A stretch of DNA of 64,000 nucleotides from Certhia americana. Taxonomy: Eukaryota; Chordata; Aves; Passeriformes; Certhiidae. The position numbers were made by a program, and so were the translations under genes. The stretch's first letter is position 1; each line of letters starts with the position of its first letter. The notes below the pieces were generated by a model. That model searched no databases, was not told the origin of the DNA, and was given only the letters and a program-made list of their open reading frames with translations. Positions 1-12,820 of this stretch are shown piece by piece. The stretch covers positions 4,150,548 to 4,214,547 of the forward strand of contig CM031878.1 in assembly GCA_018697195.1 (NCBI GenBank), in the 5' to 3' direction.

Positions 1-1452
1 TGGGCTTTAGATATAGACACTCATGAATGGGTTTTTATGAAACTGTTCAAAAGTCTCAGTGCCTATTTAAATACTAAGTGCCTATTATAACAGTTGTATT
101 TCTAAAATCACTAACTTGTGAAATACTTTTAAGGATGCAAGCTTTTTGTTTGTTTGTTTGTTTGTTTGTGGCTTTTTTGTTTGCTTCTCTGTAGGACCTG
201 TGTGTGAGTTGCTTTGAAATCCAGCCATAAATCTACTGGAAAAGAGTTAGATTCACTCTGAGAATGATATTTGGAGCTACACTTTCAAAACAAGTGAATA
301 ATTTCTATTGATCACCCTGGAAAACAAAATCCATAGTTGTCAGGCATTCCCACATATCTTGAAAATCTAGGCAGCTGTCTTTTATGGTGAGGCACAAATT
401 TTTACTGCTGTTTCTGGTGGAATGCCAAGTTTGGAAGAAAGTTTGTACCCTTCTTGTCTCCTTTCCCTCCCACAAAAGATACAGAAAAGCCACAGTGAGT
501 CCATTTTAACTCATAATTGAAATCTTCCTCTCTAAACAGAAGCACCCCTTAAAATAAAATAAAATGCCACATAAAATGCAATTCCTACTACAATCTAAAA
601 TGTGCTTTCACTCAGGCTCTCTGTATCATTATCTGTAACCGCAGTGCAACTGAAAACTAATAACCTTATTTTTAATTAGCTGGGTTTGTGGCATTTTGCA
701 CCCATCTCACAGTTGCTCTTTCTGCAGTGTATATCATTGTTAAGTCTGGATATCTTAAAGGAGGTCTTAAATATACTTTGCTTGCTTTCTTCTTTTCTCC
801 TTTCTGAAAATAGTTCTCAAACCTCTCATATTCATTATGAGGAAAAAACCCCAATATTTTAACAGTAATCTTAAGCACAGTATGAGTGATTCTGATTTTA
901 TGTAGCTATTCTCTTTGTTCTTCCATTTTCTCAATTCTTTCCTCTTCTTTTAGTCAATAGAGTGAGAGTATATATTTTTAAAAATATTATGGTGTTTCAG
1001 TCTGACTGCCCTAAAAATCATTAAGGTGTGAATTTAGAAAGGTAGACCACAAATATTATACTTTGGTTCCTTTGATGTCAAAATAATACTGAGTAATTAC
1101 AGAGGGTACGTAATATGTTGTGGCTTTCAGCTCTTTTGGAGACATTACTTATACTGTGGGCTGATATAAAAGGACACTTTTATATAAAAATGCTCACTGC
1201 ACTGCAGCAGTGTAGACAGGAAGTTCTCTCAGTTTACAGCTCTTCATCACAGCTGTCAGAGAAGACAAGACAACCTGTACACATTTAGAAAAATTCAAAA
1301 ACATTCAAGATCTGACCCAAAGTATGCCCTAAAACCAGGTGAGTCATGTCACTGACCCATTCTGTGACTTATCAACAAATGATGCAGATTGTGGCCATTG
1401 CACCTCTCAGAGCCCTCTTGGAGCTAAGCAGGGCTGTGAAGGGAATCCCGGG
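1..1452. other. Unique intergenic sequence, no gene seen
   Basis: AT-rich sequence with no credible coding frame. It has a short GTTT microsatellite at about 147-169. It also has a 9-bp inverted repeat, atataaaag/cttttatat with a 4-base loop, at 1164-1185. Frames of about 60-70 codons on the minus strand show no recognisable domain and probably arise by chance. Confidence 0.6.
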
Positions 1453-1567
1453 GGCATGGTATAGCCATAGAAGGCAGAATTCCCTGTCCACAGCAGAGGT
1501 TTTGGAATTAGTTGATGTGTAAAAATCCCTTCCAACCTAAACCATTATACGGCTCTCTGATTCTAAG
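1453..1567 (+). mobile_element. CR1 LINE fragment, 3' end
   Basis: The end of this stretch matches the avian CR1 3' terminus: a GGAACTAGATGAT-like block, then a CCCTTCCAACC-like block, then AAACCATT, then gattct at the very end. It is 5'-truncated, as most CR1 copies are, and well diverged (for example tccaacctaaaccattata). The plus orientation follows from the gattct terminus at the right edge. The left limit is uncertain. Confidence 0.7.
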
Positions 1568-1807
1568 AATAAAAAAGGATAATGGTCTGTACATACCAAC
1601 TTGTGCCACAGAGACAAAATACATATATTTTGTCACATTTAGACCATTTGAATTATTTCCAACTGAAATTCTTCTGTCTTCTTGACAAAAGATGAGCATA
1701 TTTTTAAATGCATATAAGGAGGGCTGCTCACACTCCTGCTTCTTTAGAAGGTCTCTTTTAGTGATCAGTTAAATTTCTTTGCATCTTTAGCATGCAGCTA
1801 TCTAGAC

Positions 1808-2345
1808 TTAGAATCACTGTATTGTTTAGATCAGAAAAGATCTCTAATATTGCGTCCAATTGTTTATCCAGCACTAAACCATGTCCCCCAGTGCCTCATC
1901 TGCATGGCTTTCAGGTTGCTCCAGTGATGGGGACACCAATACTGCCCTTGTCAGACTGCTAGGCCTTTTCAACCCTCATAGTAGATAAATTTCTCCTCCT
2001 ATCCAACTAAACATCCTCTGGTGTAATTTGAGGCCATTTCCCTCATTCAGTCCCAGCTCTCTGGGAGCAGAGCCCAAATTCCCCAGCTGTCCCCTCCTGT
2101 CAGAGAGTTGTGCTGAGACAGAAGATTCCCCCTGAACCTCCTTTTCTCTGGGATGAGCCCCTTTCCCAGCTCTCTCAGCAGCTCCTGGTGCTCCAGACTC
2201 TTCCTCAGCTCCATCCCCTTCTCTGAACAAGCTCCAGCCCCTCAATGACCCAGGATTCAAGGTGCAGCCTCACCCAATGACCAGCTCAGGGAGGTGGTCA
2301 CTGCCCTGGTCCTGCTGGCTACACTATTGCTGTTTTCCTGTGCCA
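1808..2345 (-). mobile_element. CR1 LINE fragment, about 0.54 kb, minus strand
   Basis: The left end carries the inverted CR1 3' terminus (ttagaatcactgta, then a degenerate gttggaaaagacctctaagatc-type block). To the right are blocks typical of reverse-complement CR1: aaaccatgtcccc, gggacaccaa, ctttcccagctctctcagca, gctcctggtgctccagactc, ctccagcccctcaatg and actgccctggtcctgctggc. The minus-strand reading of the right half gives a piece of the CR1 polyprotein C-terminus with no complete domain. The copy is 5'-truncated and has no intact ORF. Confidence 0.9.
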
Positions 2346-4145
2346 CATCCCTAGCAAACATACACCTTGATATTTTAGAAGTTTGGGCAAAGTTCACAAT
2401 GCAGAAAATGCAGAGACATGAACTTCCACTTTCCTTGTGAAAAGCTGTTGCCCAGTGCTGGAGTTGACACATCCTGAAAACATGGAAATTTTCCTTCCAC
2501 ATATTTACATAGAAAATAAGTAAAATAAAGCAGAAACTTAGGAAGTAAGTGGGAGATAATATAAATGACAGATTTAAAGTATCTACCTCTGATGTCTCAG
2601 TTTGAATGCTGATTTCTTGAAAACACATACAATTTAATCCATAAGGTGACCCATTATATAAATTTTCAGGTTTTCACCTGAACTCCTCTCTCAGGGATTT
2701 TATCTCATGCCAGATTAAAAATTTATTTTGAATGTTTATCTTTCAGCCAAATCTGCACTCTCTTCATAGCTCACTAGAGAAAATCTGCTAAAAGAAACAT
2801 AGGTTCTTGAATTTCAACCTTAAATGCAGGGAACACCTAATTTTCTTCCTATACGTTTTTCCTCGCAGGAATTTATGCTTCCAGTCAACATCTGTACAAC
2901 TGCACAGATGATCCATTTCATCAATAAACTTTTACATAAATACGAGATCCCTGCTACAAGGAAAATGAAACACTGGAGGACAATGGGAACATATTTGAGG
3001 AATATTTTTTTCTGTAAAAAGCTCAAGAAAATATGTTGCATTGTATTCTGCTTCTTTTTCTTTCTTGTTCTCACTGCCTCTTTTTTCTGTCACTGTGTTC
3101 TTATGTTTTTGAGGAGTTTTATTAGATGGATTTATAATCCTGTTTTTAGAGTGTCCTTGAATAGATTTCTATAATTAGCAATTATAAATAGAGATATAGT
3201 CTTGGGTTATGAAGTTTACTTTTATTGACTGCAACAGAAGGTTTAAGTTCAACTTCCCCTTATCTGATTATATTTACCAGAACTGTGGGAATTCACTGTG
3301 CTATAAAAATGGACCTTGCTGCTAGATGGCATACCCAAGAACATTTAAATAAAAATAGCAATGAAAACCCAAGCAAATATTATTTATGTCACTTAGATAC
3401 CAATGAAATCTAAGGCTTTCAGGAGTAGACAGGATCGATTTTTAAATTTTTTTTTTTCTCTCTCTCTCTTTCTTTTTTTATATGACAGAATGACACACTC
3501 TTCACTCAGCCACTCAAGCTGAAGAATGACTCAAGAACCCTGTGAAGGTCAAATGCATTTTCACCCAACTGATGCTCTTGTAAAACTGACTTAACCCTCC
3601 TTGTGCATTTCTGCACAGCATGGAAGTTAGCTTTGTAGCTCCAAATCAGAAAAAAGTGTGGTGAGACCATCCTTTTGTAGAGCTCTTTTGTTTTAAGCAG
3701 AACAAATTCCCTATAAGCAGTACTGTAATTTGCACATTGGAATGCCTTCTGCCTATAATGATCTCGCCAGCAGAAAGCAGTCATTGCACAAATGGCCCCA
3801 CAGTGCTCCCCAAAGCTATACTAACATGTACAGATACAAACCGAGAAAGAAACTAATACAGGCCTTGATCCTGCAATGGACATCCAGGGTACAGTGAGGA
3901 TGGCACTATCCAATTGGAGAGATAACTCTTTGCTCACTGTATGTCACAGAAGACATGGCAATGTGAGAAAGAAGGAAAAGGAAGCTTGGATACACTGTGG
4001 GTCAGCAGAGAAATTTGTTATCTGAATACCTAAATGTATTTCAGTAAGTGAATTTAAGTCACAGAATATCACTCGTGTAGAGGGAAAAAAAAAAAAAAGT
4101 CCGGACCACCTAGATACAGTATATTCAGACCTGAGAAGTCCACAA
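2346..4145. other. Unique intergenic sequence, no gene seen
   Basis: No recognisable repeat apart from a pyrimidine tract at about 3447-3480 (T-run, then CT repeats) and a short A-run near 4085-4098. The longest frame is 116 codons on the plus strand at 2824-3174. It ends in a Phe/Cys-rich stretch, lacks any domain I recognise and overlaps a frame on the other strand, so I do not call it a gene. Confidence 0.6.
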
Positions 4146-4482
4146 ATCACAGAATCACTGAATCACTGAATCACAGAAAATGCCGAGTTGGAAGGTCTGC
4201 ATCAGGGTCATTGAGTCCAATTCCTGGTGTTTCACAGGACACCCAAAGAATCACACCATGTCCCTGAGAGCTTTGTCCCTATAGTCCTGGAGCTCTGTCA
4301 GGCTTGTGCTGTGCCCATTCCCTGGGGAGTCTGTTCCGGTGCCCAGCATCCCTCCGGGAGAAGAACCTTTTCCTGATGTCCAAACTAAACTTCCCTTGAC
4401 GTGACCTCGGACCACTGCCTCAGGTCCTGTCTGCCCCTAATCACAACAGAGAAGAGATTGGTGCCTGCACCTTCTCTTCCCA
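4146..4482 (-). mobile_element. CR1 LINE 3' fragment, minus strand
   Basis: It begins on the left with about four tandem units of the CR1 terminal octamer type (aatcacagaatcactgaatc). Then come gagttggaaggtctg, cattgagtccaattcctgg, aggacacccaaagaatcaca, ccatgtccctgagagc, ttgtccctatag, ctggggagtctgttcc, ggtgcccagcatccctc and agaagaaccttttcctgatg. These follow the reverse complement of a CR1 subfamily whose 3' end reads CCAACTCAGGATATTCTGTG, the same tail type as the SINE at 23.4 kb. Confidence 0.92.
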
Positions 4483-6424
4483 TCTGTCTTCCTTTTCGTT
4501 TTTGGAGAACATTAGCTGCTAACAGATCTTTGCAGTGCTGAGCACCAATTCCCTGAGCAGGGAAATCGAGATGTCAAGGGGACCAGCAGCCTTAATGAGC
4601 CTCACACTGAAAGCAGCGTCACTAGAAGAAGGATGCTGCTTTTCCAGGATCTTCTGCACATCTCATTGTGTACCACAACTTTTAGGTTGCAGATTTCTCC
4701 TCATAAAATTAACAGTGATCTTGAAGAAGCAGCTGTGTTACACAGCCATATTCTCAAACAACAGGTGACAGTGAACACTGTAGCACTAAGAGGACTGGTG
4801 ACAGAACATGGCCCTGTAACTCACAGCTCTTTGCAACACAAGTTTTTCTTGACTATTAAGACAATATTCAGGTCTGAGAACACACTGAAGAAACTTAAGA
4901 AACTTTCCTTCAAGTTAGGACAGTGAAAAGAGAGAATAAATGCGACTTCTGTTGAACTTCCTGGTTGGATCTGGACATTAATGTTATAGCTCTGAGAATC
5001 CTCTTTGCAACAGTAAATGATATCTGTGAAGAGGATGTAGAAGGAGAAAGGGATGAGGAATAAGACTGAAAAATACAGAAACAAAAAAACAGTCAAAAAG
5101 GATTAAACTGGGTTCTCAAAAAAAAAAAAAAAAAAAAAAAAAGAAGGAGGAGAGGAGAAGAAAAGAAAGGTCAGTGATAAAAAACTGTGCTTTACAAGAT
5201 GTCCATTCTTATAAGGGTATTCTGTGCTTCATACTGAATTTAGTCCTATGAAAAAGGTCTTCCTTTTAACTTGCAAGTATACGAGTAACAATAAAGAAAA
5301 GAACACTATTTTCCATATGAGTTTTGGGTTTCAATTATCAATGTTAGGGTGGGGGGATATATGCCAAACACAAATTTTGAAAAAATATGGGAAAAAAAAT
5401 CAGATATGAGTTTTGTAAAAGCTTAGATATGTTTTAACTACAGGATCCTGTGCTAGAATCCACCACACCAAATATAAGGATCGGCAAAGGAGGTGGAAAT
5501 TCTGTTCTGCATATTTTTGTACAGTAAAATATGAGAGGTTTCAGCTCACATCTCCTGGTCTAACTAGATTGTGATTTTCTTGTGCATGAACCATTTGTTT
5601 CCATGCAGATTCTGTTTCAAAATGCCTGGGATTATCCCAAATAAATTTGGGCATTTAATTGCAATGCCTAATTTAGAAGCTTTGTGACTGTTGTAATAGT
5701 GAGTAGAGGCACAGAAATAATTCAATCCTTTTAAGATCCTACTTATTGAATGCTCTTCAATAACCTGTTGAAATTTCATAGTCTATTTGCACTAAGCTTA
5801 ATAAATTCAGAAACAGTGGTCCTAGTATCTATACTATTAAATATCCCCTTCTCTCTTATAAAATGAAGGGCATTTGTACTTCTCCACACTGCCCAGCATG
5901 CCAATCATGCCATGGTCACTGCCTCATTTCCCTCAGAGCTCTCATCCTTATCAAGTTTGTGTCCCTCCACAGTACCTCTTGGCAAGAGAAAATATTCTGG
6001 AACTTAGACTCTTGCCAGCTCTAAGCTTTGCAGAGCTGAGGACCTTACTCCTGTACACACTTTCCACTTATCATGAAGTAGCATTTTATCAAACTACCCA
6101 AGACTTCTGCCATAACCATAACACCCCCAGTGTTATTATGCTATTATGTTATTATTTATGTTATGTTATTATCCACTTGCACTGTGGGAATCTGACCATA
6201 ATCCAATGCTAAGTTTCTATTCAAAACCCTTTTTTGGGTGATTTTAAAATAATTTTGTTCTTCCTCTTGTTCACATTTCACCTTGTAGCTACTAATTTTT
6301 GCCTGTGTGTGTAGACCCATCCACTCCTCACCCTGTGAGTTTTAGTTTGCAGTTTCATACTAAAACAAACACAGCTTAAGAGAAAATGAATGATACTAAT
6401 TTTGAAATACAGAAAATGTTATCA
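4483..6424. other. Unique intergenic sequence with purine tract
   Basis: No gene or transposon recognised. A 25-base poly-A at 5118-5142 continues into a GA-rich purine tract to about 5170. Degenerate TTATG repeats lie at 6120-6172. Frames of 60-112 codons are isolated and show no domain. Confidence 0.55.
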
Positions 6425-7003
6425 AGAATATACAAACCAAAACTTAATGGCCAATTAGTGTGCAACACCTGCACCTAATCAGGCATGCTCCAACCAGCAC
6501 CGGCAGTGACATAAACAGTAACTACCAATGGGGAGATCTGAGCAAGTCTTAATGAGAAGGATAATTGTACTCTTTCTGAGAAGAAAACAGGAAGAAAACA
6601 CTTTTTTTTTTTTTTTTATCATTTTCAACTTGATCGTTGTCACCACCTGCTGCTCAGCAGAGGATTCCCTGAAGAGAAGGCTTGTCAGGGTAGCTCATCA
6701 CTTTATTTTCCACCTGGAACTAGGGGAAAGGTTTATTTTTCCCTCTTTTCTCCCCCTTGTTTCATTCCTCACCCTAAGGCAGCTCTGAAGGCTATCTATA
6801 CTATCAGCTGAAGCTCCACTAATCAGCTGTATACATGTAAACTATTTGAACTTTCACTGTGCAGCAAAGAGGGGCATAAAAGGCAGGGCCAAGTAGTGAA
6901 CAGGTAGCAGAGAAGGCAGGCATTTTTCTGCAGACCTGTTCATGCCCCTGGCTTGACTTGGATCATTAAACTTGTGCTGGTGTCAGGTATCTACCACAGG
7001 AAT
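6425..7003 (+). mobile_element. Possible degenerate LTR (uncertain)
   Basis: The right part has the layout of an LTR promoter and terminator. A TATA-like gcataaaagg lies at about 6875, an ATTAAA polyadenylation-like signal at about 6964-6969, then a GT-rich stretch ending in tctaccaca. Upstream, gccaattagtg and cacctaatcaggc look like U3 elements. I do not recognise the family, cannot place the left edge and see no target duplication. It could equally be unique sequence with chance motifs. Confidence 0.25.
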
Positions 7004-10000
7004 AGAAATCATAAATCAAATAGTTTACCCAAAAATTAGAAACTTCCCTTCTCCCTTCTTCCCCTCAGTCTGAATCAGTAATGTGTACATCAGGGAGGCC
7101 CTCACATCTCCAGCCAAATTGTGTTGCTGATGATACTTTCCCAGCATTTTATGTCCTTAAACTCTTAGTCACCTCTTGGAAGAAGCATTTTACAGGCATT
7201 AAGTTGGAAGTCCAGGTGTAATTGTATCTCTAGAAGGTATAAACAGTGCCACTGATAGGTATTTAAAAAATACACCAGGGGCATACCCAAAGGCAGAGCA
7301 CCTTTAATGTGGAACTTGTTTAGACAAAGGACTGGGGAAGACAAGCCATTTCAAGACTTATTTCAAATGTTACAAAAGGACAAGTTTTTCCACTATGAAA
7401 CACTGATATCTAGAATTCATTTTCATGAAAATGTACTAAGTATAATAAAATTAATTTTGTTTAAAAAACACAAACCAAAGAGTGTAATCAGATGAAAACT
7501 CTTTCTACCTCAGAGGGTTTTGTTTGTTTGGTTGGTTGGTTTAAGAAATTAATAATTTAGAAATAGATTTGTTATATTTAATCATAATATTTAAAGGTAG
7601 GAATAGATTATAAATAAATATTTATAGGTGCTGGCCTTCATTCAAGGGTCTAACTTTGCTGATGAAAATTGATAAAGGGAAAAAAGCTGAGTGATTTCTA
7701 TGGGGGTACACATCTAGTGTTCACATTGCAGCACCACACATAGATGAAAACTGAAGAATTCTTCATATTCACTGTATGATCCCATGGTTGTAGATAATAC
7801 ATAAATAAACTCATTTCAGAGATTTGAAAGTGTTCTGCACTTCAACCAGCTGCTGGCTCCCTTCAGATATAGCATGATAATCACTAACAGGATCTCTTCT
7901 GGACTGATACAGTGTAAAGTTAACAGCTAACTTAAAACCATCATTCTTTGTAATCTTAAACCTCTCAGCAAAGCAGCACTTTGACAGCAGTTCTTCAACT
8001 ATATCTCATATTGACACTGGAAAACAGTGGCTGAAATGAGGACAGCCCCATGACATGACCAGAGTTTGTATTTTTCTTTTTTCTCTCAGGGATGTTGCAC
8101 AGAATAAGGAAATGATGGATGCAAACAATATTCAGGTAAACATATTTTATATTTACAGTTCCAGAAAGGCCTCTGAAAGGGAAGGGAATGTGTGCTTTAC
8201 AGAAACTCAATCTTGTGCAACACAATTTACTCAGAGGAAAAGGGTTCAGCTGAAAAAAAAAAGAAATTATAAATTTGTAGAGAAAAACTCGCAGCTATAT
8301 CTTGAAGCTCTTTACAAATATGTATGATACTGGTTTTGATTACTTATGTGCAGAGGAATATGAAGTTTGACCTTGTTTAGGACCAAGTACCATTTCATGT
8401 TAAATTTTAGTTCTATACCTAGAGGGAGTGCCAACTAATACTGGAGAAGTATTCTTGGGTTTCCTATGGATCAAAGGAGTGATTGAATTATTAAGTTACT
8501 GGACAAAAACTTGACTTTCATCTGTTGTAATTATTTTCAATGCGAAATGAGAAACCTAGCTCAGTCTCTCAACAGCTGAAGCTCCCTAAGTATGCCAGAA
8601 ACACCCAATATGCCCCTTTCCTCTCTAAGGGCAAGCAACATCTATGCTTCACTCTTTCCCCATCTTTTTATGATACTCAGGAGCAAGCAAAACTACCTCT
8701 CCCTCTTGCAGCATCAGAGGGATTTGCTTATGGAGTGCCACCTTAAATCTGTATCTGCTTAAATCTATATGTGCTGAGCATTACACATGCTTGTCTGCTT
8801 CCAACAGTGGATTGGTGAGCAAGAATACTTGAGGGGATGAGGAGCAAGGTGGTGAAAGCAGCAGCATAACCTGCCCTGGCTCCTGCTCATCTCACCATTA
8901 ACTGAAGTAGAGATGTAGAGAAGACAGACTTTCCTGACACCTCTCATGCAGGGCTTCCTGCTGACCCAGGGCACAGTTTTAAGAAGGTTGATCTTTGTTC
9001 TTTCATTTTTGTTATATTTGGGCTTTTTGTGAGACACATGGATTTGTGCTGAAGCTTTCCAATGAGAGGTGCAATAAACCATGAATATGTGTATATATCT
9101 CTATATTGTGATATGTAAATATGTAATATTCAAGGGTTTAGATGTAGCTCTTGAGGAGTTGTCCACAAGGCAGGGTTACATAATGTGAATAGTTGTGATG
9201 TTAGGGTGGTAAGATTTACTGGTCAGCTTGACTCCACAGCTGGAAGTGAGCCCAAAGTTCCAGGTATCAGATGCTGAAATCTTACTGCAATCCCAGCAGT
9301 TAAGAGGAAAAGAAACCTTGGACTGACAAAGTAAAAACTACTACTTCATAAAATACTATGAAAGAAGATAAACCTGTGAATTGCTTTTTTCAATTAATTC
9401 TCTTAAGAACAGGCTGTCTCAGGAGATTTCTGGTAAGTTTTGTTTTAAATTGTGTCTAAATACTGTAAGAAAACGTCATCTTTCTACGCAGCTGTTTTTA
9501 CACTTCTTCAAATCCCAGCCGATGCTGGGGATTGCAGATGAGAGTGAAAATGGGAATGTGCATCAGAAGTACATTACAGAACTGTAATGAGGTTTTATCA
9601 GCATGAATTTGGAGAATCTGGAGTGCTTAAGATGCAGCAGAACTGTGGGGATAGGACAACATGTGTTTCTGTTCCAGTGACATTAAAGCCAGGATCTCTG
9701 AACAAAAACCCATGTGGCGAATTGAACTCTGTATACAAATTATTTTCATTACACCAAGAAAACACTGAAGTCACTAGTTTGGCCTTTAGGAAATCTGGGT
9801 TTAAAGACTTATTTGTCATTTCAGGTTAGATCCCGATGGGGGCATCCAAATTACAAATTAGCAGAAATATTTTCTTAACAGTGAAATTTAATTAATTACG
9901 TCATTAAATTAGTAGAAAGTTCTCTTGCCTGGTTGAGACGCAGAGTTTAATGTCACTCTGTGTACACTGGGCAGCCAAAAGCTAGCAAAGGAGTGTCCGT

Positions 10001-12005
10001 GCCAGATTTCTGGGACTGTGTTCAATTACTCAGTGCCTATTTTTCTTTATTTCTTTGCTAACTTTTCATGTCATTTATGATCTTGCCTCCCAAAGCTCTG
10101 ATTTTTCACTCTATCATTTTTACTCTCTCATGATGCATCTGCCTGAACCCTTTCTAGTCTTGTTCCAAGGTTATTATGGACTTTGTCTGCTTCCATGACT
10201 TTTCTCAGTTTGATTTTAACTTGGGTTCTGTCTTGTTTCTGAAGAATTTAGACTGTGACCTCTATCCATGCCTTTGTGTAGTTGCTGGGAATTAAATTTC
10301 CCCTTTCTTTCTCTTCTCCGCTCTTATTTTAATGAAGAAGAAAAAAAAAAAAGTCACTCTAGGCTCAACCGTTCTAGATTTAGCTGCACTTTTACCCCAC
10401 TCCCTTCTAGTGATTAATTAATGAACATACCAAACCCCGTCTTTTTGTTTTCTTGCACTTTAATATTTGCAGCCCTTTCTTGCAGGCCTTTACTTCTAAA
10501 TAACTTTGGTATTTAATGCATATATTTACCTAATCAGGACCTAAGGCACTCAGGGTATTTATGGCAATTTAAGAGCCCCATCTGGTTGGCAGCCACTTGC
10601 TGATCACATCACCACAACAACCATGGTGTCAGGAGTCTCTCTCTCATCATTACTGCTGCCAGGACAGAGACAGATCTTCATGACTGACTGCCTCTTGAAA
10701 ACTGGTCTAATGATGAGACACTTCCTCTAGGACAGAGAAAACATCTTCTGGGTCTGTGTAATGCATAAGCTTCCCACCCTTCAGCCCATGTTGTCCTGAA
10801 TATGTCCTAACCCTCAGGCTTATGAGCCTGAATGAGAGACGTAATCCCTTCTGCTGGAGATGGGCCACTGCAGCGAAGGGCTTGGAAAAAGCAGGAGGTA
10901 AGAAAAAAGGAGTCCCAAATGTAACTCAGCAATTAAAGGCAGCCTGTGGATAAGAGAAGCTCTTAATCTGGATCTCCAGTTCTGGTTCCTCAGCTAGCCT
11001 CACTTTAAAAGGGAAAAGTGAGCCCTTCTAAACACATAAAAGTGACTTTCCTCATGGGAGCTTTCTGGGATGAGGATTTTGAGAAGACAGAGAGAGTGAC
11101 CCCTCCTACAAGGTCTTCAAGTCCCTGTCTCCTGAGCCCAGATACTCAACAGACAAAAATGACTGAAATGTCATCCCTGCCTGTGAGAGCACATGCCCAA
11201 TGTAAGCACTCAGTCCGAGGAAGCAGGATGAGTCTGCAAGCTGACAGGGGGGAGAGATGCACACTGCAACAGAAAGACAATTATGATTAGTGTGGACAAT
11301 TATGATTATGATTTAGCCATAGGATCCCCAATATCCATTAACATGATACTGCATTTTCCTGACAAAAAAAATTAAAAAGCAAAATTCAGTGGCTGAGTAG
11401 CAGCACTGAAACCCAGGGGTAAATGTTTGCCTTGAAGAGGGCTGTAAGCCACACAGGAGAGACTAATTAAATGAGTCTCTGGCCCTTAGTTATGACAGAA
11501 ATGAGAGAAAGGGGAAATTGTTTTGGGGTTTTTAATTCCCCAGCTGAAGAAGAGCAATGTGGGGAGAGGCATGGGGGAAAGAGGGGAAGGAAAAAAGAAA
11601 AAGATATTCCAGGGCAAAACAGGATTTCCAAGGTTTCTTTTGTTTGAAAAACCAGCTAAAGGAAAAGAACGCTTCCCCTCCTCTCTCCCAAAGATGGAGC
11701 TGTTGGAACAGGAGAGGAGAGGCCGTTTGAGCACACAGGCAGGCACACAAAGTTCTGCATTCTGCAGCAGGACTTCCAGGCTTATCCGAAAACACAACCG
11801 CTTCCTTTCTGGAAGGAGAAATAAAAATCCGTATTATTATAGCAGCTGCGTTATTGCAAAATTCCACCCAAACACAACGACTGATATTAAGTATCTAACC
11901 CCTCTTAATTGTCTATTTCATGGGCTTTAGATTTCTGGATTGCTAAAATAACCATCTGAAGACAAGACTTCGATTCATTTTGTTTTATTAGTATTATTAT
12001 TTCCT
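7004..12005. other. Unique intergenic sequence, no gene seen
   Basis: Five kilobases without a clear gene or transposon. It has small GTTT/GGTT repeats near 7518-7540 and A-runs near 8254 and 10340. The stretch 11018-11900 is richer in G+C and has overlapping frames of 90-135 codons on both strands. No splice-consistent or domain-bearing pattern is visible there. Confidence 0.55.
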
Positions 12006-12175
12006 TACAATAATAATAACACTTTACACTTATACAGCACTTTTCATCAGAAGATACAAACAATAAGGACTGGATTGCTGCTATTATCCTATCACACCCC
12101 ACAGATGAGAGGGGATGGGGAACTCTCTGGAGGAAGATGAGGCTGGGAAGAAATATCCTGAAACCCTGAGGTCCA
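12006..12175 (-). mobile_element. Ancient MIR-like/CORE-SINE fragment, minus strand
   Basis: The left end shows the inverted tail found on old sauropsid SINEs: AAT repeats, then cacttatacagcac and ttttcatcagaagat. In forward orientation this is the GGATGAAAGGCGCTATATAA-ATTATT type of 3' end. Further right, ctattatcc and cccacagatgagagggga resemble the inverted ATTTTACAGATGGGG core. It is strongly diverged and the right boundary is uncertain. Confidence 0.55.
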
Positions 12176-12820
12176 GGGGTAATTCAGAGGGAAGGGTAAC
12201 TAACTCTGTGACTGAAAGGTCTACTACTTTGGTGAATTTATTTGTTGATAAATATTTTAAAAATAATTTGGCATTATGATTTTCATTGAAAGGTTGATTA
12301 ATAACAGAAACAGTTCAGTAGTGTCATCTGAGAAATCTTGAAGCCAAAACTTTGGGGGTCTGGTTTGATTTCTTTGGAAATATATATTCCAGTTGAAGGA
12401 GAGTTGGACAAATGCAAAGAAAGGCAAATCATTTTATTTAGGACACCCTCCTTGAAATACAAAATGCCTTGTTTACCTTTAAAGTCTGTGAAGAAATGAA
12501 TAACCTGCTGCTACTAAAGCCACTCATGAATTTGTGGGGACTGTAAAGAAGTTAATGACTTTTGAAATAAACTTTTTTCAATTCCTTGAAGCACACATTT
12601 TGTTGTGAGCAGTTCCAGGGAATGCAACAAGTTCAGACCCATCTCTTTTTGCCTTGCAGCCTAGACAGATACAGAAAGTTTAAAGAAAAAGGAAAGGGGC
12701 AGCAGAAAACCTGGGGATAATGTTTCCCTTTGACTGTATGTTGATGTGAGTTCTCTTTCCCAGGTAGGTTAGTAGTTCTTCATATAAAAAAGTAGGTGAC
12801 AGCAAGATGAGTAGGTATAT
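12176..12820. other. Unique intergenic sequence, nothing identified
   Basis: AT-rich sequence without a recognisable repeat, RNA gene or coding frame. Confidence 0.55.

Noticed and set aside
1393..1466. Resemblance to 5S rRNA (ggccat...gctaagcaggg...gggaat-ccggg), which with the following CR1 tail would suggest a 5S-derived SINE
   Set aside because: Only an 11-base word matches exactly, spacing is wrong, and the gggggcatggtatag part is better explained as CR1 sequence.
2824..3174. 116-codon plus-strand frame with a hydrophobic Phe/Cys segment
   Set aside because: No homology recognised, an opposing frame overlaps it, and the hydrophobic stretch comes from a T-rich tract.
11486..11930. Overlapping 103-135 codon frames on both strands in a G+C-richer patch
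   Set aside because: Opposing frames with Lys/Gly/Arg-rich or Phe/Ser-rich content and no domain; likely compositional.
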